NCBI RefSeq assembly: GCF_002119665.1
Contig: NZ_CP021111.1
Coordinates: forward strand, 4,650,001-4,714,000
Direction of reading: 5' to 3'
Source of the DNA: Bordetella genomosp. 13
GTDB lineage: Bacteria; Pseudomonadota; Gammaproteobacteria; Burkholderiales; Burkholderiaceae_B
DNA: 64,000 nt
The position numbers and the translations under genes were made by a program. Below, one piece after another: positions 27,206 through 37,026 of this stretch. The notes beneath the pieces were generated by a model. It searched no databases, was not told the origin of the DNA, and saw nothing but the letters and a program-made list of their open reading frames with translations. The first letter of the stretch is position 1, and every line of letters begins with the position of its first letter.

Positions 27206-27394
27206 TCACGGTTTGCCTTTCACGGCATCGCGCGCATGGTCCTTGGCTTCGCCGACGTTGCGCTGGACTTTGCCCATTCCCTTCTCGGCCTGTCCTTCGG
27301 CTTCGGTGCGGCGGCTGCCGGTGACCTTGCCGGCCGCCTCCTTGATGGAGCCTTTCACTTCCTTGGCGGCGCCCTTGATGCGGTCGTTGTCCAT
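27206..27394 (-). CDS. CsbD family stress-response protein
   Basis: Small hydrophilic protein of 62 residues of the CsbD/YjbJ family, abundant general-stress proteins of unknown mechanism. The start MDNDRIKGAAKEVKGSIKEA matches the family pattern (R-I-K/E-G-x4-x-K-G), followed by Lys/Glu/Ala-rich helical sequence ending AVKGKP. GGAGGGAG precedes the ATG at 27394. It sits between the unknown membrane protein and the PAS-LuxR regulator, all leftward. Confidence 0.9.
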   Translation of the reverse strand: MDNDRIKGAAKEVKGSIKEAAGKVTGSRRTEAEGQAEKGMGKVQRNVGEAKDHARDAVKGKP

Positions 27395-27534
27395 GATCTC
27401 CCTCCTTGATGAAGCGTTCGAGCGTCCGTGCGCGGGCTTCGCATGCTTGCCGGAAGCGGGGCCGGACGACTTCACTATGGCAGGGAGAGGGATCGGATAT
27501 AAGCGACAGAAATACTAATTCGTCTAGTACGGCG

Positions 27535-29034
27535 TTACTGTTCCGTACGGCGGCGCCGCGCCGGCTTGTCGTATCCGACGATCCCCCGCTCGCGCGCCCA
27601 GACGATGGCTGCGCTGCGCCGGTGCACCTGCAGCTTGTTGTAGAGCGAGGCGACGTGGTTGCGCACGGTGTGGCGCGAGACGCTGAGCGCCTGCGCGATG
27701 CCCGGATCGTCGAGGCCCTGACACATGAGGCCCAGGATTTCGCGCTCGCGCGGCGTAAGGTCCGCCAGACGCGTATCCGGCCCGGACGCACCCTGCGGCT
27801 GCCGGATCTGGGCCAGTTTCTCGATCACGGTGTGGCTGAACCACGACGTGTCCTGCATCACCGCTTCGATGGCCGCCATCAGCTCCGTCTCGCTGCGCTT
27901 GCGCTCGGTAAGGTCCTGGATCACGCACAGAATGCACTGCTGGCCCTGGATGACCACCGTGTCGGCCGAGACCATGCAATCCAGCAACACGCCATCGTGG
28001 GTACGCAGCTGCATTTCCTCGCCGCGCATGCCGGCGCCGGCGGCGAGCTTGCGCATCATCGCCTCGCAGCTGGCGGGGTCGCTGCACAAGCGGGCCAGCG
28101 GGGCGCCGAGTTCCTGGAGAATCTCCACCGTGTAGCCGGTGGTTTCGACGAACGCGTCGTTCACCTCGACCACCCGGCCTTCGGTTGTGCTGAACACCAT
28201 GGGAACCGGCGCCAGGCGAAACGCCTTAGAAAAACGTTCCTCGCTGTCGCGCAGCGCGTTCTCGGCCCGCCGGCGAGGCTCGAGATCATTGAAGGTGAAA
28301 AGCATGCACGGCATCTCGCCGATCTCGATGGGCTGCCCGGCGACGACGACGAGCTTGTCCGCGCCGTTCGGCAAGCGTATGCAGGTTTCCATCTGCGCGA
28401 TGGTGCGGCCTTCTTTCAGGCGCAGCGCGGCTTCGTCGCGCTGCGGGGCATCGCCCAGCACGTCCACTTCGCTCACACTGTGCCCCAAGACGTCCTGTCG
28501 CGCGTATCCGGTCATGTGCAGAAAGCCCTGGTTCACCTTGACGTAGCGCATGTCGTGCAGCGAACAGATCAGCGCGGGAGCGGGGTTGGCGTTGAAGGTC
28601 TTCTCGAAGCGCTCCTCCGCGCCATACCGCTCGGTGACGTCCAGCAGGATGAGAGCTGCGCCTTCCGGCAGGCCCTGCGCGTCGTTCAGCACGAGGTTTC
28701 GTACTTGATGGACGCGGCAGAAGTCCGCATTGCGCTTGGCGACCTCCACCACCACGTCCTTGAACGGCTCGCCCGCCAGCGCGCGGTCGATCGGATACTG
28801 GCTGGCCAGCAGCTTGCGCTGATTGCGATAGCGCAGCGTATAGGCCTTGCGATAGCCGGCAGCCGTGCCGCCCAGGTCGGCCAGCCGGACCGCTCCATGC
28901 ATGGCCAGCGCGGTATCGTTGGCCCAGGCGATATGACGATTCAGGTCGAGCAGCAGTATGCCTTCGACCAGGCCGTCGATGATTTCGAGCAGGTGTCGAC
29001 GCTCGGCGGTGAACACCGTCGATAGTTGCTTCAT
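27535..29034 (-). CDS. Multi-PAS LuxR-type transcriptional regulator
   Basis: Cytoplasmic sensor-regulator of 499 residues. Three or four PAS-like modules fill about residues 1-410: LLEIIDGLVEGILLLDLNRH, a second near ERFEKTFNANPAPALICSLHD, a third near SEERFSKAFRLAPVPMVFST. The C-terminal LuxR helix-turn-helix is about 430-485 (LTPREREILGLMCQGLDDPG, HTVRNHVASLYNKLQVH). There is no transmembrane helix or phosphoacceptor receiver domain, so signal input is probably through a PAS-bound cofactor or metabolite. The start at MKQLST is 29034. Targets are unknown; the CsbD and membrane-protein genes lie immediately downstream. Confidence 0.88.
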   Translation of the reverse strand: MKQLSTVFTAERRHLLEIIDGLVEGILLLDLNRHIAWANDTALAMHGAVRLADLGGTAAGYRKAYTLRYRNQRKLLASQYPIDRALAGEPFKDVVVEVAKRNADFCRVHQVRNLVLNDAQGLPEGAALILLDVTERYGAEERFEKTFNANPAPALICSLHDMRYVKVNQGFLHMTGYARQDVLGHSVSEVDVLGDAPQRDEAALRLKEGRTIAQMETCIRLPNGADKLVVVAGQPIEIGEMPCMLFTFNDLEPRRRAENALRDSEERFSKAFRLAPVPMVFSTTEGRVVEVNDAFVETTGYTVEILQELGAPLARLCSDPASCEAMMRKLAAGAGMRGEEMQLRTHDGVLLDCMVSADTVVIQGQQCILCVIQDLTERKRSETELMAAIEAVMQDTSWFSHTVIEKLAQIRQPQGASGPDTRLADLTPREREILGLMCQGLDDPGIAQALSVSRHTVRNHVASLYNKLQVHRRSAAIVWARERGIVGYDKPARRRRTEQ

Positions 29035-29131
29035 CGCTTGCCCCCGAAGTGGACCCCGGAAACCGGGGTCGCCTGCGGACAAGTCAAAAGTACCGGAAAA
29101 ACCGGTACGGCGCGATGAGCAGCGGCGACGT

Positions 29132-29539
29132 TCAGGCGGCCGGCACGGCCGCGGTGACCTCGATCTCGACTTTTGCCCGATCCTCGACCAGGTCCGCCAC
29201 TTCGACGGCCGTCATGGACGGATAGTGCCGTCCGATCAGTTCGCGGTAGTGCTTGCCGATCTCGGGATAGGCGGCCACGTATTCCTGCTTGTTCTTCACG
29301 TACCAGGTCATGCGCACGATGTGCTCGGGCCGGGCGCCGCCCTCGGCCAGCACGGCCACGATGTTCGCCAGGGTCTGGCGCACCTGCAGCGCGAAATCGT
29401 CGGTCTCGAACTGCTGCTGTCCGTTCCAGCCGATCTGCCCCCCCACGAACACCAGGCGCGTGCCCGGCCCCATCTCGACCAGCATGCCGTTGGAATAGCC
29501 GCGCGGCGGCATCCAGTCGGGCGGTTGCAGAATCTTCAT
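29132..29539 (-). CDS. RidA family enamine/imine deaminase
   Basis: RidA (YjgF/YER057c/UK114) family protein of 135 residues; the family hydrolyses enamine and imine intermediates to ketones plus ammonia. Visible are the GYSNGMLVEMG start region, the LVFVGGQIGWN strand, QVRQTLANIVAVLAEGGA, the conserved VRMTWYVKNKQEY and the C-terminal RAKVEIEVTAAVP (RxxVEIE, substrate-binding Arg and Glu). The third in-frame ATG (29539) is chosen since AAGGA lies 8 nt upstream. As the last gene of the 2-aminobenzoyl-CoA operon it could release the amino group from the ring-derived enamine. Confidence 0.88.
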   Translation of the reverse strand: MKILQPPDWMPPRGYSNGMLVEMGPGTRLVFVGGQIGWNGQQQFETDDFALQVRQTLANIVAVLAEGGARPEHIVRMTWYVKNKQEYVAAYPEIGKHYRELIGRHYPSMTAVEVADLVEDRAKVEIEVTAAVPAA

Positions 29540-29564
29540 GTTCATCATCCTTTTGTAGAAAACC

Positions 29565-29990
29565 TCAGTCCTGCGGCAGCAGGTACGCCGCCATGCGATC
29601 GCGCAGCGCCTGCGGCAGCGGCATGGATCGCATGGTGCGCAAGTCCACCGTCACGATGGTCAGCAGCGCCGACAGGCGCAGCTGACCGTCCTCCCCTTCG
29701 AAGCGCACCTCGGCCCGGAACGAAGCCCCGCCGATGCGCCGCACCGCCAGCACCTGGCGCAGTTTTTCGTGCCAGCGGCTGGGTGCGCTGAAATCGCACT
29801 GCACCGAGGCCAGCGGCGTGCCCACGTGCTGTTCGACGTGCAGCGTGTGGAATGGCAGCCCCATGCCCTTGTCGAACCACTCTTCGACGAAATCGTTGAT
29901 CATCTCGAAGTAGCGCGGATAGAACACGATGCCCGCCGGATCGCAATGGCGAAACCGCACCTCGACCTGGCTTACGAACGGCGCCGCCAT
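29565..29990 (-). CDS. Acyl-CoA thioesterase (4-hydroxybenzoyl-CoA thioesterase-like)
   Basis: Hot-dog-fold thioesterase of 141 residues. The N-terminal VEVRFRHCDPAGIVFYPRYFEM contains the catalytic Asp of the 4-hydroxybenzoyl-CoA thioesterase type (D-P-A-G-I/V-V-F-Y/F), and the helix NDFVEEWFDKGMG follows. It probably hydrolyses stalled aryl-CoA or ring-cleavage CoA esters to release CoA. The start MAAPFVSQ at 29990 is one nucleotide after the stop of the CoA ligase gene, indicating tight coupling. The longer frame up to 30071 lies within that ligase and was rejected. Confidence 0.88.
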   Translation of the reverse strand: MAAPFVSQVEVRFRHCDPAGIVFYPRYFEMINDFVEEWFDKGMGLPFHTLHVEQHVGTPLASVQCDFSAPSRWHEKLRQVLAVRRIGGASFRAEVRFEGEDGQLRLSALLTIVTVDLRTMRSMPLPQALRDRMAAYLLPQD

Positions 29991-29991
29991 G

Positions 29992-31638
29992 CTACTTCCC
30001 CGCCATCTGGCGCAGCGCGAAGCGCTGCAGCTTGCCGGTTTCGGTGCGCGGCAGCGAAGCGACGAACTCAATCGCGCGCGGATACTTGTAGGGCGCGATG
30101 GTGGACTTCACGAACTCCTGCAGCGCGGCCGCCAGTTCGGGCGACCCGTTGCGGCCGGGCTTGAGCACCACGAAGGCCTTCACCAGCTGGCCGCGCTCGT
30201 CGTCGGGCATGCCCACCACACCGCACTCGGCCACGGCCTCGTGGCGCAGCAGCGCGTCTTCCACCTCGGGGCCGGCGATGTTGTAGCCGGCCGAGATGAT
30301 CATGTCGTCGTTGCGCGCCTGGTAGAACAGGTAGCCGTCGTCATCCTGGATGAACGTGTCGCCAGGCAGATTCCAGCCCTGCTGCACGAACTTGCGCTGG
30401 CGGTCGTCGGCCAGGTAGCGGCAGCCGGTGGGGCCGCGCACGGCCAGCCGGCCGGGCGTGCCATTGGGCACGGGGCGCATCTCGTCGTCCACGACCTGCG
30501 CCACGTAGCCGGGAACGACCTTGCCGATGGCGCCGGGCCGCACGCTCTCGGGCGGGCTGGAGACGAACACGTGGATCATCTCGGTGCCGCCGATGCCGTC
30601 GATCATCTCGATGCCCGTGGCGCGCTTCCACAGCTGGCGCGTGGCGTCCGGCAGGGCCTCGCCGGCCGACACGCTTTTCTTCAGCGACGACAGGTCGTAC
30701 TTGTCGGCCAGCGCCGCCATCTGGCGATAGAAGGTCGGCGCGGTGAAGACGATGGTGGCGCGGAAATGCTGGATGGTCTGCAGCAGCAGGTCTGGCGACA
30801 GCTTTTCGGCCAGCACCACGCTGGCGCCGGCGCGCAGCGGAAAGCACAGCAGCCCGCCCAGGCCGAACGTGAAGGCCAGCGGCGGCGTGCCGCAGAACAC
30901 GTCGTCGGCCGTGGGGCGGATGACGTGGCGCGGAAACAGGTCGCACATGGCCAGCACGTCGCGGTGGAAATGCATGCATCCCTTGGGCGCGCCCGTGGTG
31001 CCGCTGGTAAAGGCGATCAGGCACACGTCGTCGGCCGCGGTGTCGCACGCCTGGAACTCCGAGGGCTTGGCGGCCGCCAGCGCGTCCAGCGCATCCGGCG
31101 CCGGGTCGTTGAACAGCATCACCGGACCCAGCCTGTCGCAATGGTGCTCGTGTCCGTCCTGTTTGCAGAACAGGGCCTCGTCCTTCAGGCGGGCATCGCA
31201 CAGCACGGCCTGCACCTGCGCCTTTTCGATGATCTGGTGCAGTTCCTTGGCGCGCAGCAGCGGCATGGTGGGCACGGTGACCAGGCCGGCCTTGATGGCC
31301 GCCAGCCACGAGGCTGCCATCATGGGATTGTTGGGCCCGCGCAGCAGCACGCGGTTGCCCGGCACCAGGCCCATGTCGTCCACCAGCACGTGGGCGATGC
31401 GGTTGGTCAGGATGCGAAGTTCTTCGTAGGTCATCGAGGCCGGCCCGGCCTCGGACAGCCAGCGCAGCGCCACGCGATCGCCGTGTCCGCCCCTGGCCAT
31501 CGCGTCGACCAGTTCCACCGTGCAATTGAAACGCGCGGGATAGGCTACGTCGGGCCCGTCCAGCAGCAACTCGGGCCACTGGTCGGGCGGCGGCAGGTGG
31601 TCTCTGGCGAAGGTGTCGACGTGCGCGGATGCTTCCAT
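29992..31638 (-). CDS. Aryl-CoA ligase, probable 2-aminobenzoate-CoA ligase
   Basis: AMP-forming acyl/aryl-CoA synthetase of 548 residues, related to the benzoate- and 2-aminobenzoate-CoA ligases. ANL motifs are complete: the P-loop IAFTSGTTGAPKGCMHFH, IDGIGGTEMIHVFVS (substrate and AMP site), GDTFIQDDDGYLFYQARNDD (hinge region), and the C-terminal catalytic Lys in RTETGKLQRF. Context decides the likely substrate: it shares an operon with a 2-aminobenzoyl-CoA monooxygenase/reductase-like fusion protein. A frame extending to 33309 reads antisense-free through two neighbouring genes and was rejected. The ATG at 31638 has GGGGA upstream. Confidence 0.85.
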   Translation of the reverse strand: MEASAHVDTFARDHLPPPDQWPELLLDGPDVAYPARFNCTVELVDAMARGGHGDRVALRWLSEAGPASMTYEELRILTNRIAHVLVDDMGLVPGNRVLLRGPNNPMMAASWLAAIKAGLVTVPTMPLLRAKELHQIIEKAQVQAVLCDARLKDEALFCKQDGHEHHCDRLGPVMLFNDPAPDALDALAAAKPSEFQACDTAADDVCLIAFTSGTTGAPKGCMHFHRDVLAMCDLFPRHVIRPTADDVFCGTPPLAFTFGLGGLLCFPLRAGASVVLAEKLSPDLLLQTIQHFRATIVFTAPTFYRQMAALADKYDLSSLKKSVSAGEALPDATRQLWKRATGIEMIDGIGGTEMIHVFVSSPPESVRPGAIGKVVPGYVAQVVDDEMRPVPNGTPGRLAVRGPTGCRYLADDRQRKFVQQGWNLPGDTFIQDDDGYLFYQARNDDMIISAGYNIAGPEVEDALLRHEAVAECGVVGMPDDERGQLVKAFVVLKPGRNGSPELAAALQEFVKSTIAPYKYPRAIEFVASLPRTETGKLQRFALRQMAGK

Positions 31639-31670
31639 GGTGATTCCCCTTGTTGTCGGTACAGCCGTAT

Positions 31671-32840
31671 TCAAGTCTTGAGCAGTTCCCTTGCGATGAT
31701 CAGCTTCTGCACCTCGGTGGCGCCTTCGTAGATGCGCAGCGCGCGGATCTCGCGGTAGAGCTTTTCGACCGGCTGGCCGGACACCACGCCGGCGCCGCCG
31801 AACATCTGCAGCGCGCGATCGATGACCGACTGGGCGGATTCGGTGGCCGCCATCTTGGCCATGGCCGCCTCGCGCGTGGTGCGCGCGCCCTTGACGTCGC
31901 GCAGCCATGCCGCGCGATAGGTCAGCAGCGCCGCCGCGTCGATGGCGGTGTCCATGTCGCCCAGCGCCGCCTGAGTCAGCTGAAGGTCGGCCAGCGTCTG
32001 GCCGAACATGCGGCGGCCGCGCGCCCGGGCCAAGGCTTCGTCCAGCGCGCGCCGGGCAAAGCCCAGTGCGGCGGCAGCCACCGAGGCGCGGAAGATGTCC
32101 AGCGTCATCATGGCGAGCTTGAAGCCCTGGCCGGGCTCGCCCAGCCGCTGGCTGGCCGGAATGCGGCAATTGTCGAAACGCAGCCGTGCCAGCGGGTGCG
32201 GCGCCATCAGGTCGAAGCGTTCGGCGATCTCGAAGCCGGGGGTGTCGGCATCGACCACGAACGCGCTGATGCCGCGTGCCCCCGGCGCCTCGCCGGTGCG
32301 GACGAACACGCAGTAGAAGTCGGCGATGCCGCCGTTGGAAATCCAGGTCTTCTCGCCATTGAGCACATAGGCGTCGCCGTCGGCGCGCGCCTCGCAGGCC
32401 ATCGCGGCCACGTCGGAGCCGGCCTCGGGTTCGGACAGCGCGAAGGCCGCGATGGCCTCGCCGCGCGCCACCTTGGGCAGGTACTGGCGACGCAGGTCTT
32501 CCGAACCCATCAGCGAGATGGCGCCGCTGCCCAGTCCCTGCATGGCGCAGGCGAAATCGGCCAGCCCCTCGTGCCGGGCCAGCGTCTCGCGCAGGATGCA
32601 CACCGACCGCGAATCCACCTGGGGCAGCTTGCCGCCCCAGGCGCCGTCGGGTCCGGCGGCCACGCAATAGCGCAGCCAGCCCGCCTGGCCCAGCGCCCGC
32701 ACCAGGCCGCGGCAGGCCGCATCGGTGTCGTGGTGGTCGATGTCGGCCAGCGCCTGGCCGCACCAGGCATCGAGCTCGTGCGCCATGGCGCGGTGGCTGT
32801 CGTCGAAGAAGGGCCAGTCCAGCCAGGAAGCGTCGCGCAT
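31671..32840 (-). CDS. Acyl-CoA dehydrogenase
   Basis: FAD-dependent acyl-CoA dehydrogenase of 389 residues. The N-terminal helical domain is followed by the beta-domain signature [20 protein letters not shown] (acyl-CoA dehydrogenase signature 1), then [20 protein letters not shown]. The C-terminal helical domain has [34 protein letters not shown] (signature 2), where the Glu in YEGATE is the catalytic base. Within the CoA-aminobenzoate operon it would dehydrogenate a ring-derived acyl-CoA. It is 4 bp after the enoyl-CoA hydratase gene. Confidence 0.92.
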   Translation of the reverse strand: MRDASWLDWPFFDDSHRAMAHELDAWCGQALADIDHHDTDAACRGLVRALGQAGWLRYCVAAGPDGAWGGKLPQVDSRSVCILRETLARHEGLADFACAMQGLGSGAISLMGSEDLRRQYLPKVARGEAIAAFALSEPEAGSDVAAMACEARADGDAYVLNGEKTWISNGGIADFYCVFVRTGEAPGARGISAFVVDADTPGFEIAERFDLMAPHPLARLRFDNCRIPASQRLGEPGQGFKLAMMTLDIFRASVAAAALGFARRALDEALARARGRRMFGQTLADLQLTQAALGDMDTAIDAAALLTYRAAWLRDVKGARTTREAAMAKMAATESAQSVIDRALQMFGGAGVVSGQPVEKLYREIRALRIYEGATEVQKLIIARELLKT

Positions 32841-32843
32841 GGC

Positions 32844-33698
32844 TCAGTCTCCGGCGAACTCGGGCTTGCGCTTGTTGACGAAGGCCTCGTAGGCGCGGTG
32901 GAAGTCGCGCGTCTGCATGCAGATGGCCTGCGCCTCGGCTTCGGCCTCGATGGCCTCGTCCACGCCCATGTTCCACTCTTGGTGCAGGAGCTTCTTGGTG
33001 ACGCCGTGGGCGAAGGTGGGCCCCGCGGCCAGTTGGGCGGCCAGCTGCGCCGCCGCCTCGCCCAGCGCCTGCGGCTCGTGCAGCGCGTTGAAGAAGCCCC
33101 ACTGCAGGCCCTCGTCGGCGCTCATGGCGCGGCCGGTGTACAGCAGCTCGCTGGCGCGGCCCTGCCCTATCATGCGCGGCAACAGCGTGCAGGCGCCCAT
33201 GTCGGCGCCGGCCAGGCCCACTCGCGTGAACAGGAAGGCCGTGCGCGCGGACGGCGTGCCCAGCCGCATGTCGGAGGCCAGCGCCACCATGGCGCCCGCC
33301 CCGGCGCACACGCCGTCCACCGCCGCCACGATGGGCTGCGGGCAGGCGCGCATGGCCTTGACCAGGTCGCCGGTCATGCGCGTGAAGTCGAGCAGCTCGG
33401 GCATGCTCATCCTGGTAAGCGGCCCGATGATCTCGTGCACGTCGCCGCCCGAGCAGAAGTTGCCGCCCGCGCCCGTGATGACGACCACCTTGATATCCGT
33501 GGCGTAGACCAGGCCGCGGAACAGGTCGCGCAGCTCGGCGTACGAATCGAAGGTCAACGGGTTCTTGCGATCGGGCCGGTTCAGCGTGATGGTGCCGACC
33601 TTGCCATCATCCGACGCCTGCCACAGGAACGTACGGGCCGAATAGCCGGCATACGGACGCTTGTGGTGCTTCATGGTGTGTTCGGTGTCTGCGGACAT
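32844..33698 (-). CDS. Enoyl-CoA hydratase/isomerase family protein
   Basis: Crotonase-fold enzyme of 284 residues. The CoA-binding and oxyanion-hole segments are [42 protein letters not shown] and [24 protein letters not shown]. The catalytic region reads [22 protein letters not shown], where hydratases normally carry the second Glu; here the local residues differ (Ala-Asp-Met-Gly), so hydrolase or ring-opening activity is as likely as plain hydration. In this operon it probably acts on the alicyclic CoA ester that forms after ring reduction. Confidence 0.88.
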   Translation of the reverse strand: MSADTEHTMKHHKRPYAGYSARTFLWQASDDGKVGTITLNRPDRKNPLTFDSYAELRDLFRGLVYATDIKVVVITGAGGNFCSGGDVHEIIGPLTRMSMPELLDFTRMTGDLVKAMRACPQPIVAAVDGVCAGAGAMVALASDMRLGTPSARTAFLFTRVGLAGADMGACTLLPRMIGQGRASELLYTGRAMSADEGLQWGFFNALHEPQALGEAAAQLAAQLAAGPTFAHGVTKKLLHQEWNMGVDEAIEAEAEAQAICMQTRDFHRAYEAFVNKRKPEFAGD

Positions 33699-33800
33699 GC
33701 GTGTCGTCTCCTTTGATCTGTCGTGGGCCGGCGGTGTATCGGATTGGATGGCAGGCTGGATGGCGGGCGGGTCTGCGGGATGGAGGGGGCGGCACGACGC

Positions 33801-34589
33801 CTACGAAGCCACTTCGCCCCCGTCCACGGCGATGGCCTGGCCGTTGATGGACGCCGACGCGGGCAGCGCCAGCCATGCGACGGTTTCGGCCACCTCGTCG
33901 GGATCGACCAACCGACCCTGCGGATTGCGTTCGGCCAGCTTGGCGCGCGCGTCGGCCTCGCCCATGCCGGTTTTCTGCATGATGTTGGCGACCGCAACGC
34001 GCACGATGTCGGTTTCGGTAAAGCCGGGGCACACGGCGTTGACGGTGACGCCCTTGCGCGCGGTTTCGAGCGCGACGGCGCGCGTCAGGCCGATGACCCC
34101 ATGCTTGGCCGCGCAATAGGCGCTGACGTAGGCGTAGCCCACCAGGCCGGCCGTGCTGGCCACATTGATGATGCGGCCCCAGCCCTGCTCCAGCATGCCG
34201 GGCAACGCGGCCTGCATGCAGTGGAAGGTGCCGCCCAGGTTGACGTCGAGCATGGTCTGCCACAGCGCGGCGTCGGTGCGGTCGAAGCGCTGGCTGACCG
34301 CCTGCCCGGCATTGTTGACCAGGACGTGGATGGGACCATGACGCTGCGCCGCCTGCGCGAACGCTGCCTGCACGGCGGCGGGATCGGCGACATCGGCGCT
34401 GGCTACCGCGACGCGATCCGAGGGGCCTAGCCCGTCGGCCGCCGCCCGCAGGGAGTCCGCGTCACGGCCCAGCAGCGTGACGGCCGCGCCGCGCGCCAGC
34501 AGCGCGCGGGCGCACGACAGGCCGATGCCGCGGGCGGCGCCGGTGACCAGCGCGTGGCGGCCAGCCAGGGGTTGCGGAGTCGGATTCAT
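33801..34589 (-). CDS. SDR family NAD(P)-dependent dehydrogenase, probable 3-hydroxyacyl-CoA dehydrogenase
   Basis: Short-chain dehydrogenase of 262 residues. The cofactor motif is [20 protein letters not shown], with NNAG present in [10 protein letters not shown], and the catalytic triad is intact (Ser in VASTAG, Tyr and Lys in YCAAKHG). The start [17 protein letters not shown] at 34589 overlaps the stop of the monooxygenase/reductase gene by 4 bp (ATGA). The position in the operon and the family suggest oxidation of a beta-hydroxyacyl-CoA intermediate. A larger in-frame extension to 35627 reads through the upstream gene and was rejected. A 102-bp gap follows before the hydratase gene. Confidence 0.88.
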   Translation of the reverse strand: MNPTPQPLAGRHALVTGAARGIGLSCARALLARGAAVTLLGRDADSLRAAADGLGPSDRVAVASADVADPAAVQAAFAQAAQRHGPIHVLVNNAGQAVSQRFDRTDAALWQTMLDVNLGGTFHCMQAALPGMLEQGWGRIINVASTAGLVGYAYVSAYCAAKHGVIGLTRAVALETARKGVTVNAVCPGFTETDIVRVAVANIMQKTGMGEADARAKLAERNPQGRLVDPDEVAETVAWLALPASASINGQAIAVDGGEVAS

Positions 34590-36934
34590 TTGGCGTCCTG
34601 TTGCGCCATGCTGGCGGCGCGTTCGAAGTTGGTTTCGAGCTGGCGCTTGCCAGCCGCGTACTGCTGCGGCCAGTCGATGCCGCGAAAGCCCACGCGCGCC
34701 GCTTCGCGCAGGGTCCATGACGCATCGGCCAGGTGCGGGCGGGCCAGTGCGCACAGGTCGGCGCGACCGGAGGCGATGATGCCGTTGACGTGGTCCGCCT
34801 CGAAGATGGCGCCCACGGCGATGGTGGGGATGCCCGCCTCGTTGCGCACGCGGTCGGCGAACGGCGTCTGGTACATGCGGCCGTACACGGGCTGCTGGTC
34901 GGGGCTGACCTGGCCGGACGAGCAGTCGATCATGTCGGCACCCGCGGCCTTGAAGGCCCGCGCGATTTCCACCGCATCGTCGCCGTCGATGCCGCCCTCT
35001 ACCCAGTCGTGCGCCGAGATGCGGACCGACATGGGAAGGTCTTGGGGCCACACGGCGCGCACGGCGCGGAAGACCTCGAGCGGATAGCGCAGCCGGTTGG
35101 CCAGGCTGCCGCCGTACTCGTCGTCGCGCTGGTTGGTGACCGGAGAGATGAAGCTGGACAGCAGATAGCCGTGCGCGCAGTGCAGTTCGAGCCAGTCGAA
35201 TCCAGCCTGGGCGGCGCGCCTGGCCGCGGCGACGAAGTCGTCGCGCACGCGGTCCATGTCTGCGCGCGTCATGGCGCGCGGCGTCTGCGAGATGCCGGGC
35301 AGGTAGGGCAGAGCCGAGGCGGACAGCAGCGGCCAGTTGCCCTCGGGCAACGGATGGTCCATCTTCTGCCAGCCGAGCTGCGTGGAACCCTTGCGGCCGG
35401 CATGACCGAGCTGCATGCCGATGCGCGCCTGGCTGTTGCCGTGCACGAAGCGCACGATGCGCGCGAAGGCCTCGGCCTGTTCGTCGTTCCACAGCCCGGG
35501 GCACCCCGGGGTGATGCGCGCGTCGGGCGAGGTGCAGGTCATCTCGACCATGACCAGGCCGGCGCCGCCCAGCGCGCGGGCGCCCAGGTGCACCAGGTGG
35601 AATTCGCCCGGCACGCCGTCCTGGCACGAATACATGGCCATGGGCGACACCACCACGCGGTTGGGCAGCCGCACGCCGCGCACCTGGTAGGGCGTGAGCA
35701 TGGGCAGCGGCGGACGCCGGCCTGGCGCCGCCTCGGCGCCGGAGTGCTGTGCGATCCAGGCTTCATAGCCTTCGAGCCAGGCCGCGTCGCGCAGCCGCAG
35801 GTTTTCGTGCGAGATGCGCTGCGAGCGCGTCAGCAGCGAATACGCGAACTGTTCGGGCGGCAGGTCGGCGTAGCGCTGCACGTTCTCGAACCATTCGGTG
35901 GAGTTGCGCGCCGCGTTCTGGATCTTCAGTACCTCGACGCTGCGCACCCGTTCGTAGTGCTGCAGCCCCGCCGGCAGGTCGAGCGCGGTCTGCAGGCAGC
36001 GCGCCAGTTCGATGGCGTCTTCGAGTGCCAGCTTGGTGCCCGAACCGATGGAGAAATGCGCGGTGTGCGCGGCATCGCCCATCAGCACCACGGGCACGCT
36101 GCGCGTGCCGCGATCGGTGTCCAGCGTGTTCCAGTGGACCCAGTTGTGACAGATGACGCGCGGAAAGCGGATCCAGATGGCCGAACCGCGCAGGTGCGAG
36201 GCGTTGCTCATCAGCCTGTGCCCGTCCAGCCAGGGCGCGAACAGCTTTTCGCAGTAGGCGATGCCCTCTTCCTGGCTCATGGATTCGATGCCGCTGGCCT
36301 GCCAGGTTTCTTCGGGGGTCTCGACGATGAAGGTGGACAAACCGTCTTCGAAGCGATAGGCGTGCGCCTGGAACCAGCCGTGCTCGGTCTGCACGAAGGC
36401 GAAGGTGAAGGCGTCGAACGTCTTGGTGGTGCCCAGCCACACGAAACGGCAGCGCCGCTGGTCGATGTCCGGACGGAAGGTGTCGGCGTAGCGGGTGCGC
36501 ACGACGCTGTTGATGCCGTCGGACGCGACCACGAGGTCGGCGTCGTACTGGCGCGCCAGCGCCTGGTCATCCTGCACGTAGGTTTCGAACACGAGCTTGA
36601 CGCCGACTTCTTCGCAGCGCGCCTGCAGGATGTTGAGCAGGTGCTTGCGCCCGATGCCGATGAAGCCGTGGCCGCTGGTGCGGATGCTGCGACCCTTGAA
36701 GTGGATGTCGATGTCGTCCCAGTGGTTGAACGCATCGCCGATGGTGCGCGCGGAAACCGGGTCGGCCTGCCGCAGGTTTTCCATGGTGGCATCGGAGAAC
36801 ACGACGCCCCAGCCGAAGGTGTCGTACGGACGATTGCGCTCGACCACCACGACGTCGTTGGCGGGATTCTGCAGCTTCATCAGCAGGCCGAAGTACAGGC
36901 CGGCGGGACCGCCGCCCAGGCATACGATTTTCAT
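34586..36934 (-). CDS. Fused flavin monooxygenase / Old Yellow Enzyme reductase, probable 2-aminobenzoyl-CoA monooxygenase/reductase
   Basis: Two-domain protein of 782 residues. Residues 1-390 are a salicylyl-CoA-5-hydroxylase-like FAD monooxygenase ([16 protein letters not shown] at the N-terminus, [32 protein letters not shown] at 285-299). Residues about 400-770 are an Old Yellow Enzyme-type NAD(P)H:flavin oxidoreductase ([56 protein letters not shown]). This fusion and length match the Azoarcus evansii enzyme that hydroxylates and then reduces 2-aminobenzoyl-CoA to a non-aromatic 2-amino-5-oxocyclohexenyl-CoA. The start [10 protein letters not shown] at 36934 is fixed by the FAD motif. 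It is the first gene of the operon, downstream of a palindromic operator. Confidence 0.88.
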   Translation of the reverse strand: MKIVCLGGGPAGLYFGLLMKLQNPANDVVVVERNRPYDTFGWGVVFSDATMENLRQADPVSARTIGDAFNHWDDIDIHFKGRSIRTSGHGFIGIGRKHLLNILQARCEEVGVKLVFETYVQDDQALARQYDADLVVASDGINSVVRTRYADTFRPDIDQRRCRFVWLGTTKTFDAFTFAFVQTEHGWFQAHAYRFEDGLSTFIVETPEETWQASGIESMSQEEGIAYCEKLFAPWLDGHRLMSNASHLRGSAIWIRFPRVICHNWVHWNTLDTDRGTRSVPVVLMGDAAHTAHFSIGSGTKLALEDAIELARCLQTALDLPAGLQHYERVRSVEVLKIQNAARNSTEWFENVQRYADLPPEQFAYSLLTRSQRISHENLRLRDAAWLEGYEAWIAQHSGAEAAPGRRPPLPMLTPYQVRGVRLPNRVVVSPMAMYSCQDGVPGEFHLVHLGARALGGAGLVMVEMTCTSPDARITPGCPGLWNDEQAEAFARIVRFVHGNSQARIGMQLGHAGRKGSTQLGWQKMDHPLPEGNWPLLSASALPYLPGISQTPRAMTRADMDRVRDDFVAAARRAAQAGFDWLELHCAHGYLLSSFISPVTNQRDDEYGGSLANRLRYPLEVFRAVRAVWPQDLPMSVRISAHDWVEGGIDGDDAVEIARAFKAAGADMIDCSSGQVSPDQQPVYGRMYQTPFADRVRNEAGIPTIAVGAIFEADHVNGIIASGRADLCALARPHLADASWTLREAARVGFRGIDWPQQYAAGKRQLETNFERAASMAQQDAK

Positions 36935-37006
36935 GATGCGACGCGCTCCGTGGTGCCCATCGGGAGTGGCGTACGTTACGCCGGGCGAGGGACGGTATAT
37001 ACCTAG

Positions 37007-37026
37007 ATAGTTTAGGTTTGAACTAT
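37007..37026. promoter_or_regulatory. Palindromic operator upstream of the aminobenzoyl-CoA operon
   Basis: ATAGTTTAGGTTTGAACTAT has perfect 6-bp arms ATAGTT/AACTAT around an 8-bp spacer. It lies 72 bp upstream of the monooxygenase/reductase start, between a GGTATATACC palindrome (36994-37003) and a TATATACC half-copy (37024-37031). An almost identical 20-mer occurs at 49085-49104. On the minus strand TTCAAA (37017-37022) and TATACC (36994-36999) at 17-bp spacing could be -35 and -10 boxes, which the palindrome would overlap, as expected for a repressor site. Confidence 0.65.

Noticed and set aside
29992..33309. An apparent 1105-residue protein including the aryl-CoA ligase
   Set aside because: The first 550 residues read the acyl-CoA dehydrogenase and hydratase genes out of frame; the ligase begins at 31638 with a ribosome-binding site.
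31650..33716. A 688-codon open frame on the + strand
   Set aside because: It lies antisense to the acyl-CoA dehydrogenase and hydratase genes, whose protein motifs are intact. The translated product is a His/Gly/Arg-rich shadow typical of GC-rich DNA.
34733..37006. A 757-codon open frame on the + strand
   Set aside because: It is antisense to the fused monooxygenase/reductase gene, which carries clear FAD and OYE motifs; the + strand product shows no family pattern.
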